This document shows positions 8,720 to 17,687 of a stretch of 64,000 bases of DNA, piece after piece (positions within the stretch are counted from its first letter, which is position 1; the number at the start of each line of letters is the position of its first letter). Location of the stretch: positions 119,021-183,020 of the forward strand of contig CAMTZM010000003.1 of assembly GCA_947086655.1 (NCBI GenBank), written 5' to 3'. This stretch comes from an uncultured Eubacteriaceae bacterium. Lineage in GTDB: Bacteria > Bacillota > Clostridia > Lachnospirales > CAG-274. The translations under genes and the position numbers were made by a program. The notes below the pieces were generated by a model, which was not told the origin of the DNA, searched no databases, and saw only the letters and a program-made list of their open reading frames with translations.

Positions 8720-11700
8720 ATGAAGAAAGGTTGCAAGAGAGTCATCAGCCAGATTCTTGCTGGTACTATGCTTCTTTCTACCGCATTTTCAAATGTTCTT
8801 AACATTAGTGCGGAAGAATTAGCACAGGCAGTTCAGGCTGAAATCGAAAACGCCGCTTCTACAAAAGCGGTAGTTGAAGTTAATGATGATGTGATTGATC
8901 TTGACGAAGATGCCAACACTTCAGGCGGTGCTGCAGACTTAGTTTATTACACATATAACTTCAACAATAAAACAGAAGGTCATGGAAGTTCTACTTTAGA
9001 CGTTTGTATTGGTACTGATGGAGAAGAGTATATGGTAGATGCTGGTACCTATAAGTTGGCAGAAGGAGCTAAAGTAGGAGAAGGAAAGGCTTATGGAGCT
9101 ACAACATCAACAACAGGAAGCTTACACGCATATTTTACAGAAAAAGGTTCAGATGATGGAAAATATAAACCTTTAGATGGAAAGTCTATTCGTGTATATG
9201 ACGATGATGCAGGTTCTCCAAAGTTAACTTTTAAATTTGATAAGATAGAAAGTACAGGTAAAGTCTCATTTGACTACATGATGGAAGCTGTTGGCGGAAA
9301 AATGGGCTTGATTGGATTTAACGATTCAACTGGAAAGAGAATTGCAACTATTAGAACAAGCGGTGACGCTGCTAATGATGTTGTAGGCGGTACTCTTTCA
9401 GCAATACCTACAAAAAATGGATTTCATTTAGCTTATCCATCTATGAATGAAAGTACTAACAAATCTAACAGTACTTATACAGCAGCATCAGCAGACGCAA
9501 ATGCAATTACTGCTGGTACTTGGTATAACTTAGAGGCTAATTTTGATGTTAGTGCTAAAACTTGTGAACTTAAAATTAGCAAATATGATGCAAGCGGTTC
9601 AAAAACAGAAGTAGAAACAATAAAAGGCACTGTTTCACCTGATGTTACTGATATAGCTCAAGTTGAGTTTAATGGTTCAGGCAACACAAGCAGAAATTAC
9701 TGGATTGATAACGTATCAGTTCCGCTTGCTAATGGAAGTACAGACAACGATGGAACTGAAACTCCTGTTGAGACAACTACAAATAAAGCTGTAGAAGATG
9801 ATACAGAATCTACAACAGATCCAGTTACAGAAACAACTACAAACAAGGCTCCAGGTGGAGACGACGACAAAGAGTCTACAACAGACCCTGTTACTGAAAC
9901 AACTACAAACAATGGCGGCGGAAGTGAAAATCCTCCTTCTCCTTCAGGACATGAACAGGAATGGGATTTATCAGACGCTACGGTTGGCGGAACTGTTGAC
10001 AAAAAAGCAACAGGAGCTAACGGAGAAATATACTTAAACAGTGGCGAAGAAGGCGCAAGAGAACCTGCTAAAAACGATAAAGGAACAGCTACATATGTTG
10101 ATTTAGGAAACGGTAAAAAAGGTATTAAATTAGTTGGCGTAGATGGAACGGGAAAACTTTTTGCAAACTTTGACAAGAGTTACAGTTCAGGAAAATTAAC
10201 ATTCTCAGTTGACGTACAGCTTGACAATCCAGCTAATGATTGTAGTATATTTGAGTTCTGGGGCACAGATGCTGCTGGAAAAGTAAGTGAGAAAGTTGCT
10301 GTAAGAACTAATAGTGGTGTATATCAAGTTAATAATGCTGATGGAACAGGAAAAGTTGCAACAACTAAAGCTACTGATGGTGAAACACATAAAGTAGCCC
10401 TCACTCTTGATTTAGATAATGGTGAGATTACATTAGCTATTGATGGAGAAGAAGTTAAGTCAGCTGCAAAAGCAGACGCTGCTTTTGGTTCATGTAAAGG
10501 TATCACAGATGTTAATGCAGTAGCATTCTTCTTTAAACAAGAAGGTACTTACACATATACAATATCTGATTTAGCTCTTGATTATACTGCATCATCTGAA
10601 GTTCCTGTTGAGACTACAACAAACAGTCAGGGCGGAGATGACAACCCAACAGAGTCAACTACAAAACCAGCACAGAGCAGCGGAGCTTTAAAAACTGATG
10701 TTTATAAAGTAAATGCTGATGGTTCTAAGGGTGACAAAGTTGATGATACAAGTGCTCTTGCAGTAGGAGATGAATTTATTGTAGATTATTCTGTTGATGA
10801 TATTAAAGGAATAAACAACTTTACATTCTTTGTAGATTACAATGCAAAAGTAATGAAAGCCCTTCAGCCTTTCAATAAAGACGTTGCAGTTGATACAACT
10901 AAATATGTATCATATAAGGCTGATGACACATCATATTATCTTATTGATCCTATGATGGTTGAGAAACAGATTGCTATGACTCCTTCAGCTGATAATAAAG
11001 ATTTTGATGGTCTTGGCGCTAACGGAACTTTAACAGCAGCTGAATTAGGTAGAATTAAACTTGCCGGTGTTGCAGGTTTACAGCAGCAAAAAGGTGTAAG
11101 CACAGATACTACTGGTATTCTTTTCAGTATCGTGTTTGAAGTAACAGGAAAAGGTGATTCTACTATAAGCCTTTCAGGCGTAAATGGTGGATTCTTATAT
11201 TCAATGCCACAGAGTGGAGAAGAAGAAGCTCCTATAATTGATATAGGTGAGAAACCAGCAGACGTAGAAGTTCCAATTGACCAGTCTGTAACAGGTTTCC
11301 CAGAATACGATTACAATAATGAAGACTTAGGCGTTAAAGTTTCTGTTGTTAAACAGGCTGACAGCGATAAGTTAGATATTGATGTAGACGGTACTTCAGT
11401 AGATAAGTTTGACATTGATGAAGCTAACAAGACAATTGATGTTACACTTGTATACGGTACTGATATGGCTCCTATCATAGCTGATATGATTGCTAAGAGC
11501 ACAGAAGAAGTTAAAGTTGAAGCTAATGGAACTGACGGAGTAACTGTAACAAAAGGTGATGACTCAATGACTATTAAGTTTACAGTTTCAACAGTAGTTC
11601 CAGCTATGTACCCAACATTTAGTTATGACGCTAATGGCGTTAAGATAACACTTGACGGTGTTACAGCTGCTAAAGACGCTGTTACAGGAGATAACGTAAA

Positions 11701-12364
11701 GAGTTTCAAAGCTAATGATGCAAGCTTTATGATTGATGTTGTTCTTATTAAAGATGCTACTGTAACAATTGCTGCTCTTGTAGATGATATAGTAAGCAAA
11801 TCAACTGAAGATGTAACAATTACAAAGACAAGCGATGGCAATGGCGTAGTAATTGTTTCAGGTGACAATTCTGCTACTATTAAGTTTAGTGTAGATACAG
11901 GCGCAGAAGAAGTTAAACATGTATTTGAAGTTGGCGATCAGACTATTACTTTTGAAAATGGCAATGTAACAGTTTCAAAAGGTAAAGTTAAACAGTCTAC
12001 TGAAGATACTAAGAAATTCTATGTACCTATTGATTTTGACAGATATGAAGGAAATGTAGACGCTACTAAATTTACTGGCGACGGTGTAACATATGATGCT
12101 ACTAAGAATGTAGTAACTATTACATCTGGTGCAGACACTTATACTCTTGAAATAGTTCTTATTGGTGATTATAATGGCGATGGATTTGTAAACGCAAATG
12201 ATGCTGTTCAGATAGTATCTGCTAAAAATAAAGCTAAAGAATTTTCAGAGAGAGAAGAATTTGTATCTGATGTTGATGGAAACGGCGCTGTAAATGCAAA
12301 TGATGCTGTGGCTATACTTTCTTACAAGAATAAAGCTGGTTTTGTTCTTGGATTCTGGAAATAA
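8720..12364 (+). CDS. Surface adaptor protein with lectin-like domains, cohesin-like module and C-terminal dockerin
   Basis: 1214 residues, RBS AGAGGAGG before the ATG, signal peptide in the first ~30 residues. Two beta-sandwich regions (about 75-340 and 415-625) are separated and followed by Thr-rich linkers (repeats of ETTTNK type). A cohesin-like module follows (about 655-855; VGDEFIVDYSVDDIKGINNF at its start and a late GILFSIVFEVTGKG strand), then three related Ig-like/X2-type modules, then a C-terminal type I dockerin (from ~1148) with two intact calcium loops, DYNGDGFVNANDA and DVDGNGAVNANDA. A protein with both a cohesin and a dockerin can bridge an enzyme to an anchoring scaffoldin, and the next gene encodes such an anchor. 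No catalytic residues are recognised. The cohesin call rests on pattern only; the dockerin is strong. Confidence 0.85.
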   Translation: MKKGCKRVISQILAGTMLLSTAFSNVLNISAEELAQAVQAEIENAASTKAVVEVNDDVIDLDEDANTSGGAADLVYYTYNFNNKTEGHGSSTLDVCIGTDGEEYMVDAGTYKLAEGAKVGEGKAYGATTSTTGSLHAYFTEKGSDDGKYKPLDGKSIRVYDDDAGSPKLTFKFDKIESTGKVSFDYMMEAVGGKMGLIGFNDSTGKRIATIRTSGDAANDVVGGTLSAIPTKNGFHLAYPSMNESTNKSNSTYTAASADANAITAGTWYNLEANFDVSAKTCELKISKYDASGSKTEVETIKGTVSPDVTDIAQVEFNGSGNTSRNYWIDNVSVPLANGSTDNDGTETPVETTTNKAVEDDTESTTDPVTETTTNKAPGGDDDKESTTDPVTETTTNNGGGSENPPSPSGHEQEWDLSDATVGGTVDKKATGANGEIYLNSGEEGAREPAKNDKGTATYVDLGNGKKGIKLVGVDGTGKLFANFDKSYSSGKLTFSVDVQLDNPANDCSIFEFWGTDAAGKVSEKVAVRTNSGVYQVNNADGTGKVATTKATDGETHKVALTLDLDNGEITLAIDGEEVKSAAKADAAFGSCKGITDVNAVAFFFKQEGTYTYTISDLALDYTASSEVPVETTTNSQGGDDNPTESTTKPAQSSGALKTDVYKVNADGSKGDKVDDTSALAVGDEFIVDYSVDDIKGINNFTFFVDYNAKVMKALQPFNKDVAVDTTKYVSYKADDTSYYLIDPMMVEKQIAMTPSADNKDFDGLGANGTLTAAELGRIKLAGVAGLQQQKGVSTDTTGILFSIVFEVTGKGDSTISLSGVNGGFLYSMPQSGEEEAPIIDIGEKPADVEVPIDQSVTGFPEYDYNNEDLGVKVSVVKQADSDKLDIDVDGTSVDKFDIDEANKTIDVTLVYGTDMAPIIADMIAKSTEEVKVEANGTDGVTVTKGDDSMTIKFTVSTVVPAMYPTFSYDANGVKITLDGVTAAKDAVTGDNVKSFKANDASFMIDVVLIKDATVTIAALVDDIVSKSTEDVTITKTSDGNGVVIVSGDNSATIKFSVDTGAEEVKHVFEVGDQTITFENGNVTVSKGKVKQSTEDTKKFYVPIDFDRYEGNVDATKFTGDGVTYDATKNVVTITSGADTYTLEIVLIGDYNGDGFVNANDAVQIVSAKNKAKEFSEREEFVSDVDGNGAVNANDAVAILSYKNKAGFVLGFWK

Positions 12365-12376
12365 TTTATAATAAGT

Positions 12377-12413
12377 AAAAAAATACTGCCGTTTTGGCGG
12401 CAGTATTTTTTTT
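12377..12413 (+). terminator. Strong terminator after the adaptor gene
   Basis: Long stem: a 5' arm of A7 followed by TACTGCCG pairs with CGGCAGTA followed by a T8 run, with a 6-base loop, 12 bases after the stop codon. Confidence 0.92.
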
Positions 12414-12517
12414 ATTTGTTAAGTAAATATATTAAAATACAATCGTAATACAATTTATTTAATATATTTGTAAATTTATTAAAAAATATTGGTATTATTT
12501 TTATTGTACATTTATAA

Positions 12518-12594
12518 TTTATAACTATTATGGAGTAGTACATTTATTAGTTATAGCAGTTAATAATTAAGTAAGTAAGTTTAATAGTTATAAA
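12518..12594. repeat. Spaced inverted and direct repeats upstream of the scaffoldin promoter
   Basis: TTTATAACTATTA (12518-12530) is perfectly inverted as TAATAGTTATAAA (12582-12594). A third related half-site, ATTAGTTATA, lies between them near 12546-12555. The group ends ~33 bases before the -35 box, a position suited to an activator. It may also be chance in AT-rich DNA. Confidence 0.4.
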
Positions 12595-12627
12595 TATTAC
12601 AAAAATGTTGCAAGAATTAAAAAGCGA

Positions 12628-12656
12628 TTGACTTTTTAATATAAAGACGATATACT
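12628..12656 (+). promoter_or_regulatory. Sigma-A promoter of the scaffoldin gene
   Basis: TTGACT (12628-12633), 17-base spacer, TATACT (12651-12656), about 75 bases before the likely transcript's GTG start. Confidence 0.78.
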
Positions 12657-12739
12657 GTATAGGTAAAGAAGATGTGTTTTTGATTAAGATTTGATTAAAA
12701 ATATGTCTGTAAAATATAATTTAAAAGGAGGAATTTTAG

Positions 12740-15157
12740 GTGTTTAGTCGTATGAAAAAGTATGTAAGCATGGCATTAGCTTCGACTATGATGCTTACGG
12801 CTGCATTTTCAAATGTAACATCTATAATGGGTGCGACAAATGTTACTGTTATTACTGGTAAAGATGTACAACCATTTGAAGGTACAGTAGCTGCTGATGC
12901 TCCAAAAATTACTGTTAATGCTCCAGCAAGTGTTGAGGCAGACGAAGAATTTGAGGTTGATTTTGTATTAGCAAACAATCCGGGATTTTCTTCATATGAA
13001 TTTCTTATAAAGTATGAAGGTGCTGAACCAGTAGCTGGAAGTGGTGTTACTGGAGAAAATATTAATGATTCTAAAGAGACAGCAGAACCACTTATAAAAG
13101 GCGCTGTTATCAATGCTGCTATGGCTCCGGCTGTTATGGAAGCAAAGGGAGGAGTATATACTACTGGATATGCTAAAAATGACATAGATGAGCCAGCAAA
13201 TGCAAAAGGCAATGGTAAATTATTCTCATTGAAATTTAAAGCAAAAGAAGCTGGTTCTAATGTTAAGATTAGCTTACAAGGCGATACAATGTTTTTAAGT
13301 TCTGTTGATGAGGCAGGTAACACAAATGATCAGACTTTCTATGTTGAAAATGCTGAAGTTTCTGTTAAATCAGGTCCAATTAAGCCAGTAGAACAGACTA
13401 TAAATAAGATTACTGGTAAGAATGTAGAACCTTATACAGGTGAAATACCAGAAGGAGCTGCAGTAATAGAGGTTATACCTTCTAATCCTACTCCAGCACT
13501 TAATGAAGAAATAGAAGTCAAATTTGTAATATCAAATAACCCAGGTTTCTCTTCATATGAGTTCCTTATACCTAAGACATCTATTTTAGAGCCAGTAGCT
13601 AACAGTGGTGTTACTGGAGAAAATATTAATGATTCTAAAGAGACACCAGAACCACTTATAAAAGGTGCTGTTATCAATGCTGCTATGGCTCCGGCTGTTA
13701 TGGAAGCAAAGGGAGGAGTATATACTACTGGATATGCTAAAAACGACATAGATGAACCAGCAAATGCAAAAGGCAATGGTATATTATTCTCATTGAAATT
13801 CAAGGCAGTAGCTGAAGGTTCAGAGAATGTTATGTTAAAAGGTGACACAATGTTCTTGAGTTCAGTTGACGAGGCAGGTAACACCAATGATGAAGTTTTC
13901 TATGTTAAAAATGGTGTTGTAACAGTAGGCGGAGAGGCTGACACAACAACAGAAACAACAACAGAGACTACAACAGAGGCAACTACTGCTGATACAGAGA
14001 CAACTACTACTGCTGACACAGAAACTACTACTAAAGATGCTAATACAGAAACAACAACTACGGTAGTAGACCCTGTAACTCAGACAACAACAAGAAAGAC
14101 AGACAATGATAGAGGTTCAGGCGGTGGTTCACCAAGCAAGAACTACAATAAAGACGACAAAAAAGAAGACAATAAGAAAGACCCAAGCAAGGAAGAAGAC
14201 AATAAGAAAGACCCAGTTAAGCCAACTACACCAGAGACAAAAGTAAAATTCACTGACGTAGGAAGCAACTATTCATGGGCAGTTAATGCTATAAATAAAC
14301 TTTCAGATTTAGGAATTATAAACGGCGTTGGAGACAATAAATTTGCTCCACAGTTACCAAGCAAGAGAGGCGACTTTATATTAATGCTTACAAAAGTATT
14401 AGGTATGAAGGGTACAGCTACAAGTAACTTTAACGACGTTCCTAAGACTAAGTACTATTATGATGCAATTGGTATAGCTAAAGACGCAGGTCTTGCTAAG
14501 GGTGTTGGAAACAACAACTTTAACCCAGAAGGTACAATTACAAGACAAGAAATGATGACATTTGTAGCAAGAGCTCTTGAGTATAAGAATGTTACACTTG
14601 ATAAGAGCACAGGTAAGTTAGCTAAGTTTAGTGATGCAAGCACAATAGCTCCATATGCTGTTGACAGTGTTGCAGCGCTTGTAAATCTTGGTATTGTAAA
14701 TGGTACAGGAAGCAAGATTGAACCTGTAAGAAATATTACAAGAGCTGAAATGGCTGTTCTCATGTACAATGTATATGAGTATTTAGTACCAGAAGCTTTT
14801 ACAACAACAACAGAAGCTACAACAGAATCTACAACTGAAGGCGAAACATCTACAAAGAAAGATAATAAGAACGAATCTACAACAAAAGGTGAGCTTGTAT
14901 ACAAAGAAATTCTTAAAGAAGTTGAAGATGCTATCGACGATTTTGACGATATCAAGTCTGATGTAGAACAGGCTGCTGATGATGAAGATGATGATTCTAT
15001 TATGGATGATTATGAAGATCTCGTAGAGAAACTTGACGGACTCTTAACAAATGTTAAGAAGGGTGAGAAATACAGCCAGTCTAAGTTAGAAGATCTTTAT
15101 GATGATGTTAAAGATGTTTTAGATGAAGTAAAAGATTTTATGAAAGATTATGAATAA
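12740..15157 (+). CDS. Anchoring scaffoldin: two cohesins, Thr-rich linker, three SLH repeats
   Basis: 805 residues; the GTG start at 12740 is 8 bases after AAGGAGG and is preferred over the ATG at 12752. After the signal peptide come two tandem cohesin domains (about 45-212 and 230-400) that are almost identical over their central ~110 residues (both contain NPGFSSYEFLI and GAVINAAMAPAVMEAKGG). A Thr/Glu- and Lys/Asp-rich linker (~405-500) leads to three S-layer homology repeats (about 504-685) starting FTDVGSNYSWA, FNDVPKTKYY and FSDASTIAPY. An acidic, helical tail (~715-805) ends the protein. Family knowledge: SLH repeats bind pyruvylated wall polymers and cohesins bind dockerins, so this protein would hold two dockerin partners at the surface. 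The dockerin enzymes and adaptor in this window are natural partners, by inference. Confidence 0.92.
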   Translation: MFSRMKKYVSMALASTMMLTAAFSNVTSIMGATNVTVITGKDVQPFEGTVAADAPKITVNAPASVEADEEFEVDFVLANNPGFSSYEFLIKYEGAEPVAGSGVTGENINDSKETAEPLIKGAVINAAMAPAVMEAKGGVYTTGYAKNDIDEPANAKGNGKLFSLKFKAKEAGSNVKISLQGDTMFLSSVDEAGNTNDQTFYVENAEVSVKSGPIKPVEQTINKITGKNVEPYTGEIPEGAAVIEVIPSNPTPALNEEIEVKFVISNNPGFSSYEFLIPKTSILEPVANSGVTGENINDSKETPEPLIKGAVINAAMAPAVMEAKGGVYTTGYAKNDIDEPANAKGNGILFSLKFKAVAEGSENVMLKGDTMFLSSVDEAGNTNDEVFYVKNGVVTVGGEADTTTETTTETTTEATTADTETTTTADTETTTKDANTETTTTVVDPVTQTTTRKTDNDRGSGGGSPSKNYNKDDKKEDNKKDPSKEEDNKKDPVKPTTPETKVKFTDVGSNYSWAVNAINKLSDLGIINGVGDNKFAPQLPSKRGDFILMLTKVLGMKGTATSNFNDVPKTKYYYDAIGIAKDAGLAKGVGNNNFNPEGTITRQEMMTFVARALEYKNVTLDKSTGKLAKFSDASTIAPYAVDSVAALVNLGIVNGTGSKIEPVRNITRAEMAVLMYNVYEYLVPEAFTTTTEATTESTTEGETSTKKDNKNESTTKGELVYKEILKEVEDAIDDFDDIKSDVEQAADDEDDDSIMDDYEDLVEKLDGLLTNVKKGEKYSQSKLEDLYDDVKDVLDEVKDFMKDYE

Positions 15158-15160
15158 TTA

Positions 15161-15198
15161 AAAAAAGCCCCCTGATTTTTCAGGGGGTATTTTTTTTA
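15161..15198. terminator. Bidirectional terminator between scaffoldin and cls
   Basis: CCCCCTGA (15168-15175) pairs with TCAGGGGG (15180-15187), flanked by an A-run on one side and a T-run on the other, so it can end both convergent transcripts. Confidence 0.9.
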
Positions 15199-16623
15199 TA
15201 ACATAGGAGATATAAGACGAGAGAAAGATTCTTTTATTTTAACTATGTTTGAGCGTTTTTTATACTCATCATATAAAATTTCATCGCAGTATTTCAAATC
15301 GTTATAAAACTCTTTATTTAATTCTTCAGAAAGCTGATTATCAAATATGAATGCATTTACCTCAAAGTTAAGACTAAAACTTCTTATATCCATATTAGCT
15401 GTACCTACTGAACATATTTCAGAATCTATTGTTACAACCTTGCTGTGTATAAAACCGTTTTTATATTTATAGCATTTAACACCGGCGTTTAAAAGTTCTC
15501 CAAGGTATGAAAGGCTTGCCCAATATACAAAAGGATGGTCTGGATTATTTGGAATCATTATTCTTACATCTACACCGGATAAAGCTGAAGTTCTTAAAGC
15601 CTCAAGTATACTGTCGTTGGGAACAAAATAAGGAGTTTGAACATATATGCTTTTTTTCGCATATGTCATCATTTTAAAATAGCAATGCCTTATACTGTCA
15701 TAATGAGAATCAGGACCGCTTGATACAATCTGTATTTTTTTATCCCCTTTAAATTTTATATCAGGAAAGTATTTTATATCAGGTTTTATAACATTTTTTG
15801 ATGCGAAGTTCCAATCAGCAATAAATCTAAGTTCAAGCTCTTTTAAACATGACCCTTCAATTCTAAGGTGTGTATCACGCCAGAAATTAAAACGTTTTAC
15901 AATACCAAGATATTCGTTTCCTATGTTAAGCCCGCCTATATAACCGTATTTGCCGTCAATTACGCATATTTTACGATGGTCTCTGTAATTTATACGGAAA
16001 AAGTAAGGAGGAAGAAATATTTCAACTTTGCCGCCGGCTTTTATAAGCGGTTGATAAAGCTTTTTTGAGTTTAACATGTTGCCTATTCCATCAACAAGGA
16101 ATTTAACTTCAACACCAGCTGCCGCTTTTTCAGCGAGAGCATTTATTATTGTTTCTCCTAATGTATCATTTCTTATAATATAATATTCCATATGTATATA
16201 TGATTTAGCATTTTTTATATCTTCAAGCATTGATTTAAATTTGCTTTTGCCTTCATGAAACATTTTAACTGAATTGTCACAGTAAAGCATACTGTTTGAT
16301 GAGCATTTGTTTAAATTAACAATAGATTTTTGAGCATCTGTAAAATCATTTATATTATTCTCATATTTTTTTATTTGTTTATCATAAAGTTCGAAAAGTA
16401 TGTCATCATTTTTTGCTTTTCTTATAAATTTATATGACTTTTTTCCGTCAAAGCCAAATATTAGATAAACAATAAAACCTATAACGGGCAAAAATGTTAA
16501 TACCATAAGCCATGCCCATGTAACAGCAGGATTTTTTCTTTCAAAAAATACTACCACAAAGCAGAATACTATATTTAAAATAATGAATACAGATAAAAGT
16601 ATAACTAAAAATTCAGTGAACAA
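15196..16623 (-). CDS. cls: Cardiolipin synthase (phospholipase D family)
   Basis: Joins two phosphatidylglycerol molecules into cardiolipin at the membrane. Two N-terminal membrane segments (with the family pattern FERKNPAVTWAW between them and a second helix after it) precede two catalytic HKD motifs, HRKICVID and HSKVVTID, each followed by a downstream Gly-rich turn (IGGLN, VGTANMD). The frame is open to an ATG at 16692, but that has no RBS. The TTG at 16623 is preceded by AAAGGGGG at good spacing and starts directly with the first membrane helix, giving 475 residues, the usual length; I therefore choose it. It is convergent with the scaffoldin gene and stands alone. Confidence 0.93.
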   Translation of the reverse strand: MFTEFLVILLSVFIILNIVFCFVVVFFERKNPAVTWAWLMVLTFLPVIGFIVYLIFGFDGKKSYKFIRKAKNDDILFELYDKQIKKYENNINDFTDAQKSIVNLNKCSSNSMLYCDNSVKMFHEGKSKFKSMLEDIKNAKSYIHMEYYIIRNDTLGETIINALAEKAAAGVEVKFLVDGIGNMLNSKKLYQPLIKAGGKVEIFLPPYFFRINYRDHRKICVIDGKYGYIGGLNIGNEYLGIVKRFNFWRDTHLRIEGSCLKELELRFIADWNFASKNVIKPDIKYFPDIKFKGDKKIQIVSSGPDSHYDSIRHCYFKMMTYAKKSIYVQTPYFVPNDSILEALRTSALSGVDVRIMIPNNPDHPFVYWASLSYLGELLNAGVKCYKYKNGFIHSKVVTIDSEICSVGTANMDIRSFSLNFEVNAFIFDNQLSEELNKEFYNDLKYCDEILYDEYKKRSNIVKIKESFSRLISPML

Positions 16624-16845
16624 TATTAATCTTCCCCCTTTGCATATTAAAAAATTTATGTTTTTTATTTTGTTTTCCATACTAAATACCATATGTTAAT
16701 AAATAACAAAGCAAACTTTATTATAATACTTATTAAATAATATACCACATTTTGAGACTTACTGCAAAAACAATCTTTAACAGCCATTTTAAAATTGATT
16801 TTTCATAAATAGATTAGGTGTTGATTTGTATTATATATATGGTAC

Positions 16846-16875
16846 TTGACTAATTAATAATAAATGTTATATACT
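16846..16875 (+). promoter_or_regulatory. Sigma-A promoter for the small membrane protein
   Basis: TTGACT (16846-16851), 18-base spacer, TATACT (16870-16875), about 55 bases before the ATG at 16930. Confidence 0.65.
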
Positions 16876-16929
16876 TTTCTAAACAGCGTATAGCATAATG
16901 CTGTAAAAGTTGCTGATGGGGGTTTTTAG

Positions 16930-17394
16930 ATGAGCGGTTTAGACATAATTATTATTGTAGCGGCGGTTATTGTTGCTGTTGTAGCCGGTCTTTATTTTTT
17001 GAACAAGTGGGCATATCAAAAAATGGATACGCAACAGCAAATGATAAACAATGTTAAAACACTGACTAATATGTACGTTATTGATAAGAAAAAGGCTAAA
17101 ATAACAGAAGTTAATATGCCCAAAGTGGTTACGGAAAATATGCCTAAAATGTATAAGTTTATAAAAATGCGTTTTGTACAGGCAAAAATCGGACCGCAAA
17201 TTGTAACGCTTATATGTGATAAAAGAATATTTGACATTATACCGGTTAAAAAGAATATAAAAGCTGAACTTGCCGGAATTTATATTGTCAGTATTCCGGG
17301 AATGAAATCACTTGACGAAATTAAAAAGGAAAAGAAAGAAAAAAATAAGACCGCTAAGAAAGAAAAAAAGAGTAGCGGCAAGGCAAATTCTTAA
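16930..17394 (+). CDS. Small membrane-anchored basic protein of unknown function
   Basis: 154 residues; not recognised. One N-terminal membrane helix (residues ~4-24, ILE/VAL/ALA-rich) is followed by a soluble region of ~90 residues containing short beta-strand-like stretches (FVQAKIGPQIVTLICDKRIF) and a very Lys-rich tail (residues ~125-150). RBS GATGGGGG precedes the ATG. It has its own promoter and terminator, so it is a single-gene unit. The basic cytoplasmic tail could bind membrane phospholipid, RNA or ribosomes, but nothing in the sequence decides this. Confidence 0.75.
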   Translation: MSGLDIIIIVAAVIVAVVAGLYFLNKWAYQKMDTQQQMINNVKTLTNMYVIDKKKAKITEVNMPKVVTENMPKMYKFIKMRFVQAKIGPQIVTLICDKRIFDIIPVKKNIKAELAGIYIVSIPGMKSLDEIKKEKKEKNKTAKKEKKSSGKANS

Positions 17395-17402
17395 TAATTT
17401 TT

Positions 17403-17448
17403 AAAAGCGTTCTTATGGGATTTGTTTCCACAGTTTGAACGCTTTTTA
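17403..17448 (+). terminator. Terminator after the small membrane protein gene
   Basis: AAAAGCGTTC (17403-17412) pairs perfectly with GAACGCTTTT (17437-17446), with the arm running into T residues. Confidence 0.82.
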
Positions 17449-17618
17449 GTTTTATAAAATTTAATATTTATCAAAGACTATTTGCATTTTTGCTTTGGTT
17501 GGTTAAATAACATAAAAATTATAGAGGGTAAGACCCCTACTTTATTTAAAACATAGGTGACAGGGATATTTTGTCATAAATGTATAGTTTTTAATATGGT
17601 TTATAATTGTTGTTTCCC

Positions 17619-17646
17619 TAAAATATATTGCTTTTTTTGCCGATAT
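17619..17646 (+). promoter_or_regulatory. SigD (sigma-28)-type flagellar promoter
   Basis: TAAA (17619-17622), 16-base spacer, GCCGATAT (17639-17646). This matches the Bacillus SigD consensus TAAA-N14-16-GCCGATAT. Transcription would start ~35 bases before the pseB ATG and could cover the glycosylation and late flagellar genes to fliS. Confidence 0.75.
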
Positions 17647-17687
17647 ATAATTTATAAATTATGATACGTATATTTAAGGAGGAAATT

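Larger units (their letters stand above)
12414..12739. other. 326-base intergenic region upstream of the scaffoldin
   Basis: No coding potential seen. It carries a perfect AT-only inverted repeat (12425-12436 with 12458-12469), the TAGTTATA-type repeats at 12518-12594 and the promoter at 12628-12656. Confidence 0.6.

Noticed and set aside
9798..10037. Gln/Thr-rich frame in the adaptor gene
   Set aside because: It is the Thr-rich linker read in another frame.
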